DNA from: an uncultured Clostridia bacterium
GTDB taxonomy: Bacteria > Bacillota > Clostridia > Peptostreptococcales > Anaerovoracaceae
Direction: 5' to 3'
NCBI GenBank assembly: GCA_938049335.1
Contig: CALIYX010000024.1
Coordinates: 1 to 64,000, forward strand
Length of the DNA: 64,000 nucleotides
The position numbers and the translations under genes are program-made. Shown here piece by piece: positions 1-8,931 of this stretch. The notes below the pieces were generated by a model. That model was given only the letters and a program-made list of their open reading frames with translations, was not told the DNA's origin and did not search any database. How positions within the stretch are numbered: the stretch's first letter is position 1; each line of letters opens with the position of its first letter.

Positions 1-61
<61 letters not shown>

Positions 62-307
62 TTTGTATATTAAGCTTTCGCTTGAATATCTATCCTATTT
101 CTCCAAGAACGCTATTGCGCTTGCAATATTCTATTCAGAATCATTGTTTTGTTTGAGAAATTGTCGTTGTATCTTTCGATACATGCAATCATTTAAGATT
201 GCAGAACCATAATTAGTTCTTACCATGTTACATGGTCAAATTTTATTTGACTATTTCTATGCTATGAGGTTTTCTAGGTTCTTGCTGTCGCATTTGACAG
301 CTTAATC
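62..307 (-). other. rRNA operon leader (pre-16S) region
   Basis: This stretch lies between the rRNA promoters and mature 16S and holds no gene. On the minus strand it contains several small hairpins: GCTGTC/GACAGC just after promoter P2 (about 285-302), CCATG/CATGG (about 222-235) and GCAATC/GATTGC (about 186-203). It also carries AACCTAGAAAACC at about 268-280, which resembles the boxA-like leader element of Gram-positive rRNA operons. Roles in antitermination or RNase III processing are inferred from family knowledge. Confidence 0.6.
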
Positions 308-336
308 ATATTACCATTTCTACTAGGTTCTGTCAA
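308..336 (-). promoter_or_regulatory. rRNA promoter P2
   Basis: On the minus strand, a perfect -35 TTGACA (336-331) is followed after 17 bp by the -10 TAATAT (313-308), with TGG just upstream of the -10. The distance to 16S is about 240 bp, typical for the promoter-proximal one of a tandem rRNA promoter pair. Its -10 neighbourhood repeats that of P1. Confidence 0.85.
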
Positions 337-404
337 GAAGTTTTTCATTCTTTTTTTAACTTTTCTAAATGGTTTTTATCTGCCACTTTCGTGACAGCTT
401 GATT

Positions 405-434
405 ATATTACCACAGCTTTAAATACATTGTCAA
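405..434 (-). promoter_or_regulatory. rRNA promoter P1
   Basis: On the minus strand, TTGACA (434-429) lies 18 bp from TAATAT (410-405). An A/T-rich tract with two A-runs sits directly upstream at about 437-480, as expected for an UP element. P1 and P2 share TGGTAATAT followed by an AAGCTGTCA box, suggesting a local duplication. Tandem promoters of this kind are normal for bacterial rRNA operons. Confidence 0.8.
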
Positions 435-515
435 TTGCTTTTTTGAGTTTTTTTCGTACTCATATATAAATATATTTTTAACAAAAATGACATTTGATTT
501 CTATTATTATCTTAA

Positions 516-758
516 CTAGTTTATTGCGTGATACATATTTACTGCATCGTCTTTCTTTGCTGAGTCCAAAAGTGCATCTACTATTACACTTATACTGTTA
601 TTGCCAAATTCAATATCTATTCTATCTCCTACTGCAACTTCTGAACCAGCCTTCGCTACCTTGCCGTTTATCATGACCCTTTGACTGTCGCACGCTTCCT
701 TAGCCACTGAACGCCTCTTTATTATACGCGAGTTTTTTAGAAACTTATCTATCCTCAT
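516..758 (-). CDS. rqcP: RqcP, S4-domain ribosome quality-control factor
   Basis: An 80-residue S4 RNA-binding protein. It matches the RqcP/YabO family closely in layout: an N-terminal MRIDKFLKNSRIIKRR, a central RVMINGKVAKAGSEV turn, and the C-terminal motif DAVNMYHAI. RqcP binds 50S subunits carrying stalled peptidyl-tRNA and works with RqcH to add C-terminal alanine tails to stalled nascent chains. The ATG at 758 is preceded by AAGGGAG. As in Bacillus (yabO), it lies downstream of mazG and the spoVB-like gene, here with hup between them and an rRNA operon following. No clear terminator separates it from the rRNA promoters. Hsp15-type S4 proteins are the alternative, but the context favours RqcP. 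Confidence 0.88.
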   Translation of the reverse strand: MRIDKFLKNSRIIKRRSVAKEACDSQRVMINGKVAKAGSEVAVGDRIDIEFGNNSISVIVDALLDSAKKDDAVNMYHAIN

Positions 759-777
759 TATATCTCCCTTGTGATGT

Positions 778-810
778 ATGAAAAAAGCAGCTCACCTATG
801 CGAGCTGCCC
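778..810 (-). terminator. Rho-independent terminator of hup
   Basis: The arms GCAGCTC (787-793) and GAGCTGC (802-808) form a GC-rich hairpin. On the minus strand it is followed by a run of six T residues. It lies 17 nt past the hup stop codon and separates hup from rqcP. Confidence 0.85.
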
Positions 811-824
811 TTCGTTTATAAATC

Positions 825-1103
825 TTATTTGTTTACAGCATCCTTAAGAGCCTTACCTGCCTTGAATACAGGAGCCTTTGAAGCAGCAATCTTGATTGTC
901 TCTTCTGGCTTTCTTGGGTTTCTACCCTCTCTAGCTTTTCTGTTTCTTGTCTCAAATGTACCAAATCCGATTAGCTGTACTTTCTCACCCTTTTCTAGAG
1001 CTTCCTGTACGCTCTGTAGAAGTGCGTTAATTGCAACTTCTGCATCCTTCTTAGTGAAATTTGTTTTTGCTGCTACTGCAGCTACTAGTTCTGCCTTATT
1101 CAT
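825..1103 (-). CDS. hup: HU family DNA-binding protein
   Basis: A 92-residue HU/IHF-family nucleoid protein starting MNKAELVAAVAAKTNFTKKD. It has the diagnostic IGFGTFETRNRKAREGRNPRKPEE arm region (described here by its key GFGTFE and GRNP motifs) and the KAGKALKDAV tail. HU dimers bend and wrap DNA without strong sequence preference. The ATG at 1103 is chosen because GGAGG stands 8 nt upstream; a longer reading to 1130 has no support. It sits between mazG and rqcP and ends at a strong terminator, so it can be transcribed as an abundant short message. Confidence 0.95.
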   Translation of the reverse strand: MNKAELVAAVAAKTNFTKKDAEVAINALLQSVQEALEKGEKVQLIGFGTFETRNRKAREGRNPRKPEETIKIAASKAPVFKAGKALKDAVNK

Positions 1104-1181
1104 CGTATATCCTCCTTCAATACCAAGCACGACTTTTAATAATCTCTTTTAGATAGCTGATGTATTTAGAAATACAGACTC

Positions 1182-1946
1182 TTATTCCGCATCCTTAACA
1201 CTTGCCATCTGTTCTTGCAATTCAAACCTATTGATAAACTTCTTAGTTGCATAATTCAGCGATTCTTCTGAATTAACTCCTGCTATCCTCGAAGCATTCA
1301 CTATAGATAGTAACAAATCGCCTATCCTATCGGATAACTCACTCTGCCCTACTTCTTGACCAGCATTACGAATCTTATCTATCGTCTCAGCTGCATACTT
1401 TAGTGAAGTATCAAAATCTGATTGTTCGACATTTGCATCAGCTGCTCGCTTGAGAACCTTGTCGGATCTTAGCAAAGCCGGAAGTGCCTTTGGAACATCT
1501 TTCAACCGTTGGGTATGCGTTGTATTTCCGTGCTCTTTACTTTTTACATTCTCCCATTTCTCAACGACTTTGTCAACTGTTTTCGCCGTTTCTTCTGAAA
1601 AAATGTGCGGATGTCGCCTTATCATCTTCTCGCATTCATCATTTATGACATCCTTTAGGTCAAAATGTGACTCTTCACAAGCTAAATCAGTATGAAATAC
1701 TACTTGGAGAAGTACATCACCAAGTTCCTCTCTAAGGTTGATAAAGTCATTATTATCTATTGCATCTACTGCTTCATATGCTTCTTCAATCATACATCGC
1801 TTAAGACTCTCATGAGTCTGCACTTTATCCCATGGACATTCTCGTCTCAAAATACGAACTATATTAGCGAGTCTTTCAATAGCATTCGCTTCACTTTCGG
1901 CGCTATGAAATAATGGCTCATATACTGACAACTTATCTACGTTCAT
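1182..1946 (-). CDS. mazG: MazG nucleoside triphosphate pyrophosphohydrolase
   Basis: A 254-residue protein with two MazG-type folds. It carries CPWDKVQTHESLKRCMIEE and EELGDVLLQVVFH, with the E-E-x-x-E and E-x-x-D metal-binding acids of the family. MazG hydrolyses (d)NTPs to monophosphates and pyrophosphate and clears damaged or excess nucleotides. Bacillus YabN, in the same gene neighbourhood, also has an N-terminal tetrapyrrole-methylase-like domain; this protein lacks it and resembles the stand-alone E. coli form. Its ATG is 3 bp past the flippase stop, and its ribosome binding site lies inside the end of that gene, so translation is probably coupled. Confidence 0.92.
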   Translation of the reverse strand: MNVDKLSVYEPLFHSAESEANAIERLANIVRILRRECPWDKVQTHESLKRCMIEEAYEAVDAIDNNDFINLREELGDVLLQVVFHTDLACEESHFDLKDVINDECEKMIRRHPHIFSEETAKTVDKVVEKWENVKSKEHGNTTHTQRLKDVPKALPALLRSDKVLKRAADANVEQSDFDTSLKYAAETIDKIRNAGQEVGQSELSDRIGDLLLSIVNASRIAGVNSEESLNYATKKFINRFELQEQMASVKDAE

Positions 1947-1949
1947 AAC

Positions 1950-3548
1950 CTACTCCCATCTTATGAACTTACGAATCAATCTATTAAGCTTTGATCCCAT
2001 AGGTAATGTTTCTAGTTCCTCTGGAGTAACAACCTTTAAGAATATAATAAGCACACCGTAGATTAAAACGCCTATCATTATTGCTACTAGTGTTGATATG
2101 CTATTTCCTACTACCATTCTCATGAGCTTGTACATTAGGAATACTCCTACGCCCATAACCGCCGAAGCAATGAATGGCTTTACATATGTTTGAACATGGT
2201 CAATTTTTGTTCCACTATAACGCTTCACGGCCATATTGTTTAATGTGAATGAGATTACATATGCAACTATAGTTGATATTGCCGCTCCATTTATATTTAG
2301 CACGTTTATGCCTACTAATATATATGTAAGGATTATTTTTACAACCATTCCTATTGCGATATGCTTTACAGGAATAATCTGCTTTCCTATAGCCTGAAGA
2401 ACTCCCGTAGATGTCTGGCTTAATGCAAGTCCAACTATTCCTAAAGCCATTATCATCATTGTTACTGTTGCTTCATCTACCTCATTAGGCTTTGCCGGAT
2501 ATAAAAGTAGTAACACAGGCTTTGCTAGAACAAAGAGACCAACTGCACATGGGAATGCTAAAAGCATTGTGAGTCTATATCCGAGTGATATGTGCTTATG
2601 AACCTCTTCTTTATCTTCAAGAGTAAAATATCTTGCAATAGCTGGAACTAAACTTATGGCTACAGCCTGTGTGAATATCTGCGGAAAACCTATAAGTGTA
2701 CTGCAGTAACTGCTTATAAGTCCGTAAAGATGCTTTGATTCATCAAAACCGAAGCCTGTTGCCTGAAGTCTTCTCATGATAACTCCAGTATCAACCATGT
2801 TCATGATTGGCATTATTTCAGAACCTATTATAATAGGTATCGCTATAACTACTATGCTTTTAACTATTGCTCTAGTCTCTTCAACAGATTGGTCATATCT
2901 TTGGATCTTATGTTGAATTACTGGTTTATTAATTAAATATATCAAAACAACCAGAAGTAGTCCTGCTAATGATCCTATACTTGCACCAAATGCAGCTCCA
3001 GCAGACGCTTTTACAAGCCCCTTAGGCAGTAGTATATACGCTAACAATAATCCGCTTATAATTCTTACTAGCTGCTCTGTTATTTCTGATATTGCTGTAG
3101 GGTTCATGTTTTGTCGACCCTGGAAATATCCTCTAAGAGCAGAGAGCAGCGGAACAAATAGAAGCGCCGGTGCTATAGCTCTAACCGCAGGTGCAGCATC
3201 CGCATTTCCCAAAAGCGTTGTGAGCGGTTTTGCTCCAAGGAAGCATATTAAAAACAGTCCTGCTCCTAGCAAAAACATCATTATCATCGAAACGTGAAAT
3301 ACCTTATGAGCATTTCTGTACTGCTTTACCGCAATATTTTCGGAAACAAGCCTTGATATTGCTACTGGAAGCCCTGCCGTTGCAAGAACTACTAGTGCTC
3401 CGTAAATAGTGTAGGCATATCCATAGTATGCCATACCATCTGCCCCGAGCCAGTTTGTCAGTGGAATTCGGAAGAAGGCACCTAGAATCTTAACTATTAC
3501 ACCTGCAACACCTATTATCGCAGCGCCCTTTATTACTTTACTATTCAT
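1950..3548 (-). CDS. MurJ/SpoVB-like polysaccharide flippase (MOP superfamily)
   Basis: A 532-residue polytopic membrane protein with about 14 hydrophobic segments. It begins with a KGAAIIGVAGVIVKILGAFFR segment (core GVAGVIVKILGAFFR), typical of the SpoVB/YabM/YkvU branch of the MOP exporter superfamily. Relatives move lipid-linked cell-wall precursors or polysaccharide units across the membrane. The place next to mazG and downstream of mfd equals that of Bacillus yabM. Whether it is the main lipid II flippase or a paralogue cannot be told from sequence alone. The ATG at 3548 follows GGAG at a good distance. Confidence 0.85.
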   Translation of the reverse strand: MNSKVIKGAAIIGVAGVIVKILGAFFRIPLTNWLGADGMAYYGYAYTIYGALVVLATAGLPVAISRLVSENIAVKQYRNAHKVFHVSMIMMFLLGAGLFLICFLGAKPLTTLLGNADAAPAVRAIAPALLFVPLLSALRGYFQGRQNMNPTAISEITEQLVRIISGLLLAYILLPKGLVKASAGAAFGASIGSLAGLLLVVLIYLINKPVIQHKIQRYDQSVEETRAIVKSIVVIAIPIIIGSEIMPIMNMVDTGVIMRRLQATGFGFDESKHLYGLISSYCSTLIGFPQIFTQAVAISLVPAIARYFTLEDKEEVHKHISLGYRLTMLLAFPCAVGLFVLAKPVLLLLYPAKPNEVDEATVTMMIMALGIVGLALSQTSTGVLQAIGKQIIPVKHIAIGMVVKIILTYILVGINVLNINGAAISTIVAYVISFTLNNMAVKRYSGTKIDHVQTYVKPFIASAVMGVGVFLMYKLMRMVVGNSISTLVAIMIGVLIYGVLIIFLKVVTPEELETLPMGSKLNRLIRKFIRWE

Positions 3549-3565
3549 ATAAGTACTCCAATTTG

Positions 3566-4861
3566 TTACAGCTGTGACATTATTTTTGCCACATTCTTTT
3601 CTACCTCAAAAGCGGTCTTCTCTATATCTATAGTTTTGAACTCGCCATTTTCAAATACTACCTTGCCATCCACCATGGTCATAGCTATATCGCTATCTGT
3701 TGCTGAAAATACAAGGTTGTTTAGTATGTTATGCCTTGGAAACATATTAGGACTATCCGTTCTTATCATAACTAGATCTGCACGATTTCCTTCCTTTATG
3801 CAGCCACAATCTTGCCTTCCCTGCGCAATTGCTCCATTAAGACTTGCCATCTTAAGTGCTTGAGATGGTGAAATCACTGTAGGATCACTCTGCTTAACCT
3901 TTGCAAGGATTGTCATGGTCTTGATTTCTTCTAACATATTAAGGTTGTTATTGCTTGCAGAACTATCTGTTCCAATTGCAACATTTATTCCATGGTTTAG
4001 TATGCTCGTTACATCACATATTCCGCTTGCAAGCTTTAGATTACTTACTGGGTTTGTTGCTACTGTAACTCCTTTTTCTTTCAATATATCAAAATCTTCG
4101 CCTTCTATCCAAACGCAGTGTGCAGCGGTTGCTCTTACATCAAAGAGTCCGCAGTCTGCGAGGTATCTTACCGGAGTACGTCCACCATGTCTTAGCTTAC
4201 ATTCTTCGTGCTCGCTCTTAGTTTCTGACACATGTACATGCATATTTAGGCCTGCTTGCTTTGCAATTTCTGCAAGCTTTGTTGCTGTTTCTTCATTTGA
4301 TGTATATTCAGCGTGAAGACTGTGGTCTATTCTTATTCTTCCATCTGCAAACATGTGATACTTTGATGCTACTTCAACTGCTTCCTTCACAGATACAAGA
4401 CTATCAAAAGTTGCTCCTGCTGGATTGGTTATTGATCTAGAAATGTTTGCCTTTGCTCCACTTTCCTCAACCGCTCTGACCATGTCATCTACAAAGTAGT
4501 ACATATCGCTAGTCGAAACTATTCCATATTTGAATGACTCTGCCATAGTAAGCAAAGTTCCGTAGTACACAGCATCTGAGTTTAGTTTATCCTCAAAAGG
4601 AAATATTCTTTTGAAGAGCCAGTCCTGAAGACTCATATTCTCTCCATATCCTCTCATGAGTGACATGGGTGAATGAGCATGAGCATTGACGAAGCCGGGA
4701 ATCAAAACACGATTTTTCCCATCTATAACTCTATCAGCCTCCTTTAGCTCAACCTCCTCATTTGAGATTTCCTTTATAAGGCTACCCTCTACTCTTACAG
4801 ATACATTTTGTTTGAGTTCAAAATTCTCATCTAAAATATCTATATTCTTAAATACTATCAT
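3566..4861 (-). CDS. mtaD: Amidohydrolase, MTA/S-adenosylhomocysteine deaminase-like
   Basis: A 431-residue metal-dependent amidohydrolase. Visible motifs are NAHAHSPMSLMRGYGE (residues about 60-75, first metal-binding histidines), HVHVSETKSEHE (about 206-217), a later AAHCVW histidine and the catalytic aspartate in GTDSSASNNNLNM (about 296-308). The last block matches the ATZ/TRZ and MtaD subgroup, whose members deaminate 5'-methylthioadenosine, S-adenosylhomocysteine or related purine nucleosides. It lies in line with mfd upstream and the flippase downstream, where Bacillus has spoVT, so it is an insertion into an otherwise conserved order. A different purine or guanine-type substrate is possible. 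Confidence 0.82.
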   Translation of the reverse strand: MIVFKNIDILDENFELKQNVSVRVEGSLIKEISNEEVELKEADRVIDGKNRVLIPGFVNAHAHSPMSLMRGYGENMSLQDWLFKRIFPFEDKLNSDAVYYGTLLTMAESFKYGIVSTSDMYYFVDDMVRAVEESGAKANISRSITNPAGATFDSLVSVKEAVEVASKYHMFADGRIRIDHSLHAEYTSNEETATKLAEIAKQAGLNMHVHVSETKSEHEECKLRHGGRTPVRYLADCGLFDVRATAAHCVWIEGEDFDILKEKGVTVATNPVSNLKLASGICDVTSILNHGINVAIGTDSSASNNNLNMLEEIKTMTILAKVKQSDPTVISPSQALKMASLNGAIAQGRQDCGCIKEGNRADLVMIRTDSPNMFPRHNILNNLVFSATDSDIAMTMVDGKVVFENGEFKTIDIEKTAFEVEKNVAKIMSQL

Positions 4862-4896
4862 TTTCTCTATATTCCTTGTTACTAAATGATATCTTA

Positions 4897-7800
4897 TTAA
4901 CTAACGGTCTTTGATCCGCTATTATCTATATCCTTATTATTACTTATTATTTCAAGTAAATCAATAATGGAATCAAGCCTTTCTTTTCTGGCTACAGAAA
5001 GTCTGATAAATGGCTCGTTTCCTCCGTGGAAGAATATCTTGCTTCCGAATTTCTCACTTGCCTTCATAAGTGCGTATGCCTTGAGCGCATTGTCCTTCGC
5101 AAAGTAGATAACAACCTTTCCTGCCTGCTCGTATATGTTGCAAACACCAACATTAGCTGATAGTGCTCTTATCATTGATATGGCTATGAGGTTAAGCGTT
5201 TCCTTAGGTAGGTCTCCAAATCTATCTAGAAGTTCATCTATGATTTCCTCGCTGTCTTCCCTAGTAGATACAGTTGCAATCTTTTTGTACATCTGTAGCT
5301 TAAGAGTTTCGTTATCTATGTACCAATTAGGGATGTTAGCAGCGACATCTAGTTCGATATTAATCTCGTCTACCTGTTCTGGGACGCTTTCACCCTTTGC
5401 CTTTCTCACGGCATCATCCACTAGTTTGCAATAGAGTTCATATCCTATATTCATCATGTGACCGCTTTGTTCAGCACCTAGAACATTTCCGGCTCCTCTT
5501 ATCTCAAGGTCCCTCATAGCAACTTTAAAGCCCGAACCAAATTCTGTAAACTCTTTGATTGCCTTAAGACGTTTTTCGGCAACTTCAGTTAGAACCTTGT
5601 TTTTTTGGTACATTAGATATGCGTATGCTATCTTGTCTGTTCTTCCTACTCGTCCTCTTAATTGGTATAGCTGAGCAAGCCCACATTTATCAGCATCTAT
5701 AACAATCATTGTATTTGCATTTGGAATATCTATTCCTGATTCTATGATAGTTGTAGCAACCAAAATGTCTGCTTCCCCTGAAATAAAGGTCTGCATAACA
5801 GATTCTAGACTTTTTTCATTCATCTGTCCATGACCAACAACTATTTTTGCATCTGGAACAAGAGACTGTACCTTTTCTGCGAGCCTGTTTATACCCTTAA
5901 CTCTGTTAAATACAATATAGACCTGACCGTCTCTATCTAGTTCTCTTGCTATTATCTCTCGCATTACGATATCATCTTGTTCTAGAACATAAGTCTGTAC
6001 CGGATATCTATCGCTTGGTGGTTCTGTTATTAGGCTCATGTCCTTTATGCCGGTAAGCGACATATTTAGCGTTCTTGGTATCGGTGTTGCTGAAAGTGTC
6101 AAAACGTCAATATTCGACTTAAGCTGCTTTAACTTTTCCTTATGTGCTACACCAAAGCGTTGCTCTTCATCTATAACTAAAAGCCCTAGGTCCTTATATT
6201 TGATATCATCAGATAAGAGCCTGTGCGTTCCTATAACAAAGTCGACGCTTCCCTTCTTTATTCCATCAATTATTTTTTCTTGCTGCTTATCAGTTCTAAA
6301 TCTTGAAAGCATGTCGATATTAAATGGAAAGTTTGAAAACCTATCCTTCAAAGAATTGTAATGCTGATTTGCAAGTATGGTGGTTGGAACTAGCATAGCA
6401 GCCTGTTTCCCTTCGGAAATACACTTAAAAATTGCTCGCGCTGCAACTTCAGTCTTTCCATATCCTACATCTCCACAAAGAAGCCTGTCCATAGGTAGAT
6501 TGCTCTCCATATCCTTCTTTATCTCTTCTATGGATGTGAGCTGATCATCCGTCTCCTGGTAGCTAAAATATGCTTCGAATTCTTTTTGCCAAACAGTATC
6601 CTTTGAGAACGCATAACCCTTGCTAGCCTTTCTGTCAGCATAAAGCTTTATGAGTTCCTCGGTCATCTCAGCAATTGCAAGCTTTGCTCTTGTCTTTGCG
6701 ACCTTCCACTCATCTCCTGAAAGCTTGCTTACTTTAGGTGCAATTCCTTCTGATCCTATATATTTTTGGACTATATCCATCTGCTCAACTGGAACATAAA
6801 GAAGATCTGTGCCCGAATACTTGATCTTTAGATAATCCTTTTGTTCTCCCTGGACTTCTAGCGCTTGAATTCCTAGGAACTTTCCTATTCCATGGTTTTC
6901 ATGAACAACATAGTCTCCTGTTTTGAAATCCGAGAAGGACTGCATCTTCTGACTGCGATTTGTTTTATGACGTTTCTTTCCTATCCTTGTTGAGTTAAAA
7001 ATATCTTTATCACTGATAATATAAAGCTTTTCTTCTGGGAATACCATTCCCATGCTAAGGCTTCCCTGCACAACCTGAATTTTATCAGTCAGTCCAATAT
7101 TTGCTACAAAGTCATCTATCGTCTGTTGTCTTTCGTCAGATGATGCCGAAATAACAACTCTATTTTTCCCATCTGCTATGCGCTTAAGGTCATTTTCGAG
7201 TACATCAAGATGCCCTGCATAGCTTGTCATCTGCCTGCACTCGATATTTCTTATCTCATCAAAATCTATTTTTACTTTGCCCGTAAGTCCAAATGGAAAC
7301 ATGAAAATTTCTGGCATTATTCCAAATGACTTTTGGAGATCATCCATACCCGTGATAAGCTGACTGTCTTCAGGTATTGCCTTACCTCTTTCTAGCATAG
7401 TAAAAAGATCATTTTTGAGCTCTTCTGATCTAAGTTCAAGGTGCTCTTCTATGCGTGGAAAATCTTCATAGACAATCATGCCATCGCCCATGTAATCCCA
7501 GATATACTCTGTCTCAGGATAGAAATAGTGTACATAGTTTTCTAGCACGCTATCATTATCAAATTCAGATATATATTCAATTAGCTCATTCTTCTTTTCA
7601 GTAAGACATTTTGCCGCATCTTCTTTTTCTTCATCCTTTGATAGCTTTGCAATCTGCTTATCAAAGAGTGATTCAACCATCTCAGTCGCCTTTGCAATTA
7701 GCTCATCACTTGGAGTTAGTTGCTTCGATGGGTAGATATCTATATTTTTTAGATTATCAATGCTTCTTTGGGTTTCTATATCAAAACTTCTTATAGAATC

Positions 7801-8331
7801 AATTTCTGACCCAAAGAATTCAATTCTTACAGGTTCATCAGCATCAGGCGGATAAAAATCAACTATTCCACCTCTGATAGAAAACTGTCCCTGAGTTGCC
7901 ACAATGTCATTTCTCTCGTAGCCTAATTCTGCTAGCTTTCTTTTTAGTTCATCTACTTCTATTTCCTGACCAAGCTTTAGGCTAAAGTTTAAATTCTGAT
8001 AAGATCGATGTGGTGGCATCTTCTTAATTGCAGCAGAAGCAGGCGCAATTACAACAGCTTCATCCTCTGTTGCAAGCGCCTTTATAACCTTCAATCTTGC
8101 GAAGTCCTGATCTCTATTTCGTGCATTGTAGTCTAGGAATATATGACCATCCTCAGGTAAAATATAAACTTTTCGCTCACTAAAAAAAGAGAAATCCATT
8201 GCAAGCTTTTCGGCTCTGCGATGACCCGATACGATAATCAAGCATTGTTTCCCTTTTTCAATACTCTCTGAAATTACCTTTGCAGAACGGCTGTCTGATA
8301 CACCTGTTAAACAAATTTTTCTATTCAGCAT
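4897..8331 (-). CDS. mfd: Transcription-repair coupling factor Mfd
   Basis: A full-length (1144 residues) Mfd. In order: a UvrB-like N-terminal module (GQFSIRGGIVDFYPP near residue 145), the RNA-polymerase-interacting CarD-like domain (GDYVVHENHGIGKFLG near 470), the RecG-like translocase with Walker A GDVGYGKTE near 620 and the DEEQ box, SATPIPRTL and the QLRGRVGR motif VI, then the TRCF C-terminal domain. It removes RNA polymerase stalled at lesions and recruits UvrA. It follows pth with 11 bp between them, the classic pth-mfd pair of Bacillota. Confidence 0.98.
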   Translation of the reverse strand: MLNRKICLTGVSDSRSAKVISESIEKGKQCLIIVSGHRRAEKLAMDFSFFSERKVYILPEDGHIFLDYNARNRDQDFARLKVIKALATEDEAVVIAPASAAIKKMPPHRSYQNLNFSLKLGQEIEVDELKRKLAELGYERNDIVATQGQFSIRGGIVDFYPPDADEPVRIEFFGSEIDSIRSFDIETQRSIDNLKNIDIYPSKQLTPSDELIAKATEMVESLFDKQIAKLSKDEEKEDAAKCLTEKKNELIEYISEFDNDSVLENYVHYFYPETEYIWDYMGDGMIVYEDFPRIEEHLELRSEELKNDLFTMLERGKAIPEDSQLITGMDDLQKSFGIMPEIFMFPFGLTGKVKIDFDEIRNIECRQMTSYAGHLDVLENDLKRIADGKNRVVISASSDERQQTIDDFVANIGLTDKIQVVQGSLSMGMVFPEEKLYIISDKDIFNSTRIGKKRHKTNRSQKMQSFSDFKTGDYVVHENHGIGKFLGIQALEVQGEQKDYLKIKYSGTDLLYVPVEQMDIVQKYIGSEGIAPKVSKLSGDEWKVAKTRAKLAIAEMTEELIKLYADRKASKGYAFSKDTVWQKEFEAYFSYQETDDQLTSIEEIKKDMESNLPMDRLLCGDVGYGKTEVAARAIFKCISEGKQAAMLVPTTILANQHYNSLKDRFSNFPFNIDMLSRFRTDKQQEKIIDGIKKGSVDFVIGTHRLLSDDIKYKDLGLLVIDEEQRFGVAHKEKLKQLKSNIDVLTLSATPIPRTLNMSLTGIKDMSLITEPPSDRYPVQTYVLEQDDIVMREIIARELDRDGQVYIVFNRVKGINRLAEKVQSLVPDAKIVVGHGQMNEKSLESVMQTFISGEADILVATTIIESGIDIPNANTMIVIDADKCGLAQLYQLRGRVGRTDKIAYAYLMYQKNKVLTEVAEKRLKAIKEFTEFGSGFKVAMRDLEIRGAGNVLGAEQSGHMMNIGYELYCKLVDDAVRKAKGESVPEQVDEINIELDVAANIPNWYIDNETLKLQMYKKIATVSTREDSEEIIDELLDRFGDLPKETLNLIAISMIRALSANVGVCNIYEQAGKVVIYFAKDNALKAYALMKASEKFGSKIFFHGGNEPFIRLSVARKERLDSIIDLLEIISNNKDIDNSGSKTVS

Positions 8332-8342
8332 AAGCTCCTATT

Positions 8343-8915
8343 CTATTTAGCGACTTTTCCTGAATTGAATCTATTCATCGCCTTATCAATTCCATCCTTT
8401 ATGTAGCACTCTACCGCAAGAGCCGCTTCGGAAACCGTATCAGCTAGGACCCCTTCCTCGGATTTACTCGGTTTGCCAATAACGAAATCAATAAGATTAT
8501 CATCCTTATTGCTTCCTATCCCTATTCTAACTCTAGGAAAATCACGACTACCAAGCTGTGCTATAACAGACTTCATCCCGTTATGCGTACCTGGACTTCC
8601 TGAGGTGCGTATACGAAGCGCACCTATAGGAATATCCAAATCATCATAAATAACTAAAACATTCTTCAGATCAATTTTGTAAAAATTGACCGCCTCTCTA
8701 AGTGCATCACCACTGAGGTTCATGTAGGTTTGCGGCTTCATAAGAATTACCTTCTCGCCACCTAGATTGAACTCACCGATAATTGACCTAAACTTAGATT
8801 TATCTACGGAAACACTGTTTCTTCTTGCTAGCTCATCTATAACCATAAACCCCAGATTATGTCTTGTCTTTTCATATTTCTTTCCGGGATTCCCAAGCCC
8901 TGCTATTAAAAACAT
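8343..8915 (-). CDS. pth: Peptidyl-tRNA hydrolase
   Basis: A 190-residue Pth. Near the N-terminus GLGNPGKKYEKTRHNLGFMV carries the catalytic histidine (RHN) and the substrate-binding Asn. MKPQTYMNLSG and the YDDLDIPIGALRIR segment with its catalytic Asp are also present, as is GSPGTHNGMKS. The enzyme cleaves the ester bond of peptidyl-tRNAs that drop off ribosomes. It lies between prs and mfd, as in Bacillus (spoVC), with 16 bp to prs. Confidence 0.97.
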   Translation of the reverse strand: MFLIAGLGNPGKKYEKTRHNLGFMVIDELARRNSVSVDKSKFRSIIGEFNLGGEKVILMKPQTYMNLSGDALREAVNFYKIDLKNVLVIYDDLDIPIGALRIRTSGSPGTHNGMKSVIAQLGSRDFPRVRIGIGSNKDDNLIDFVIGKPSKSEEGVLADTVSEAALAVECYIKDGIDKAMNRFNSGKVAK

Positions 8916-8931
8916 ATTTTCCTCTATCCTC

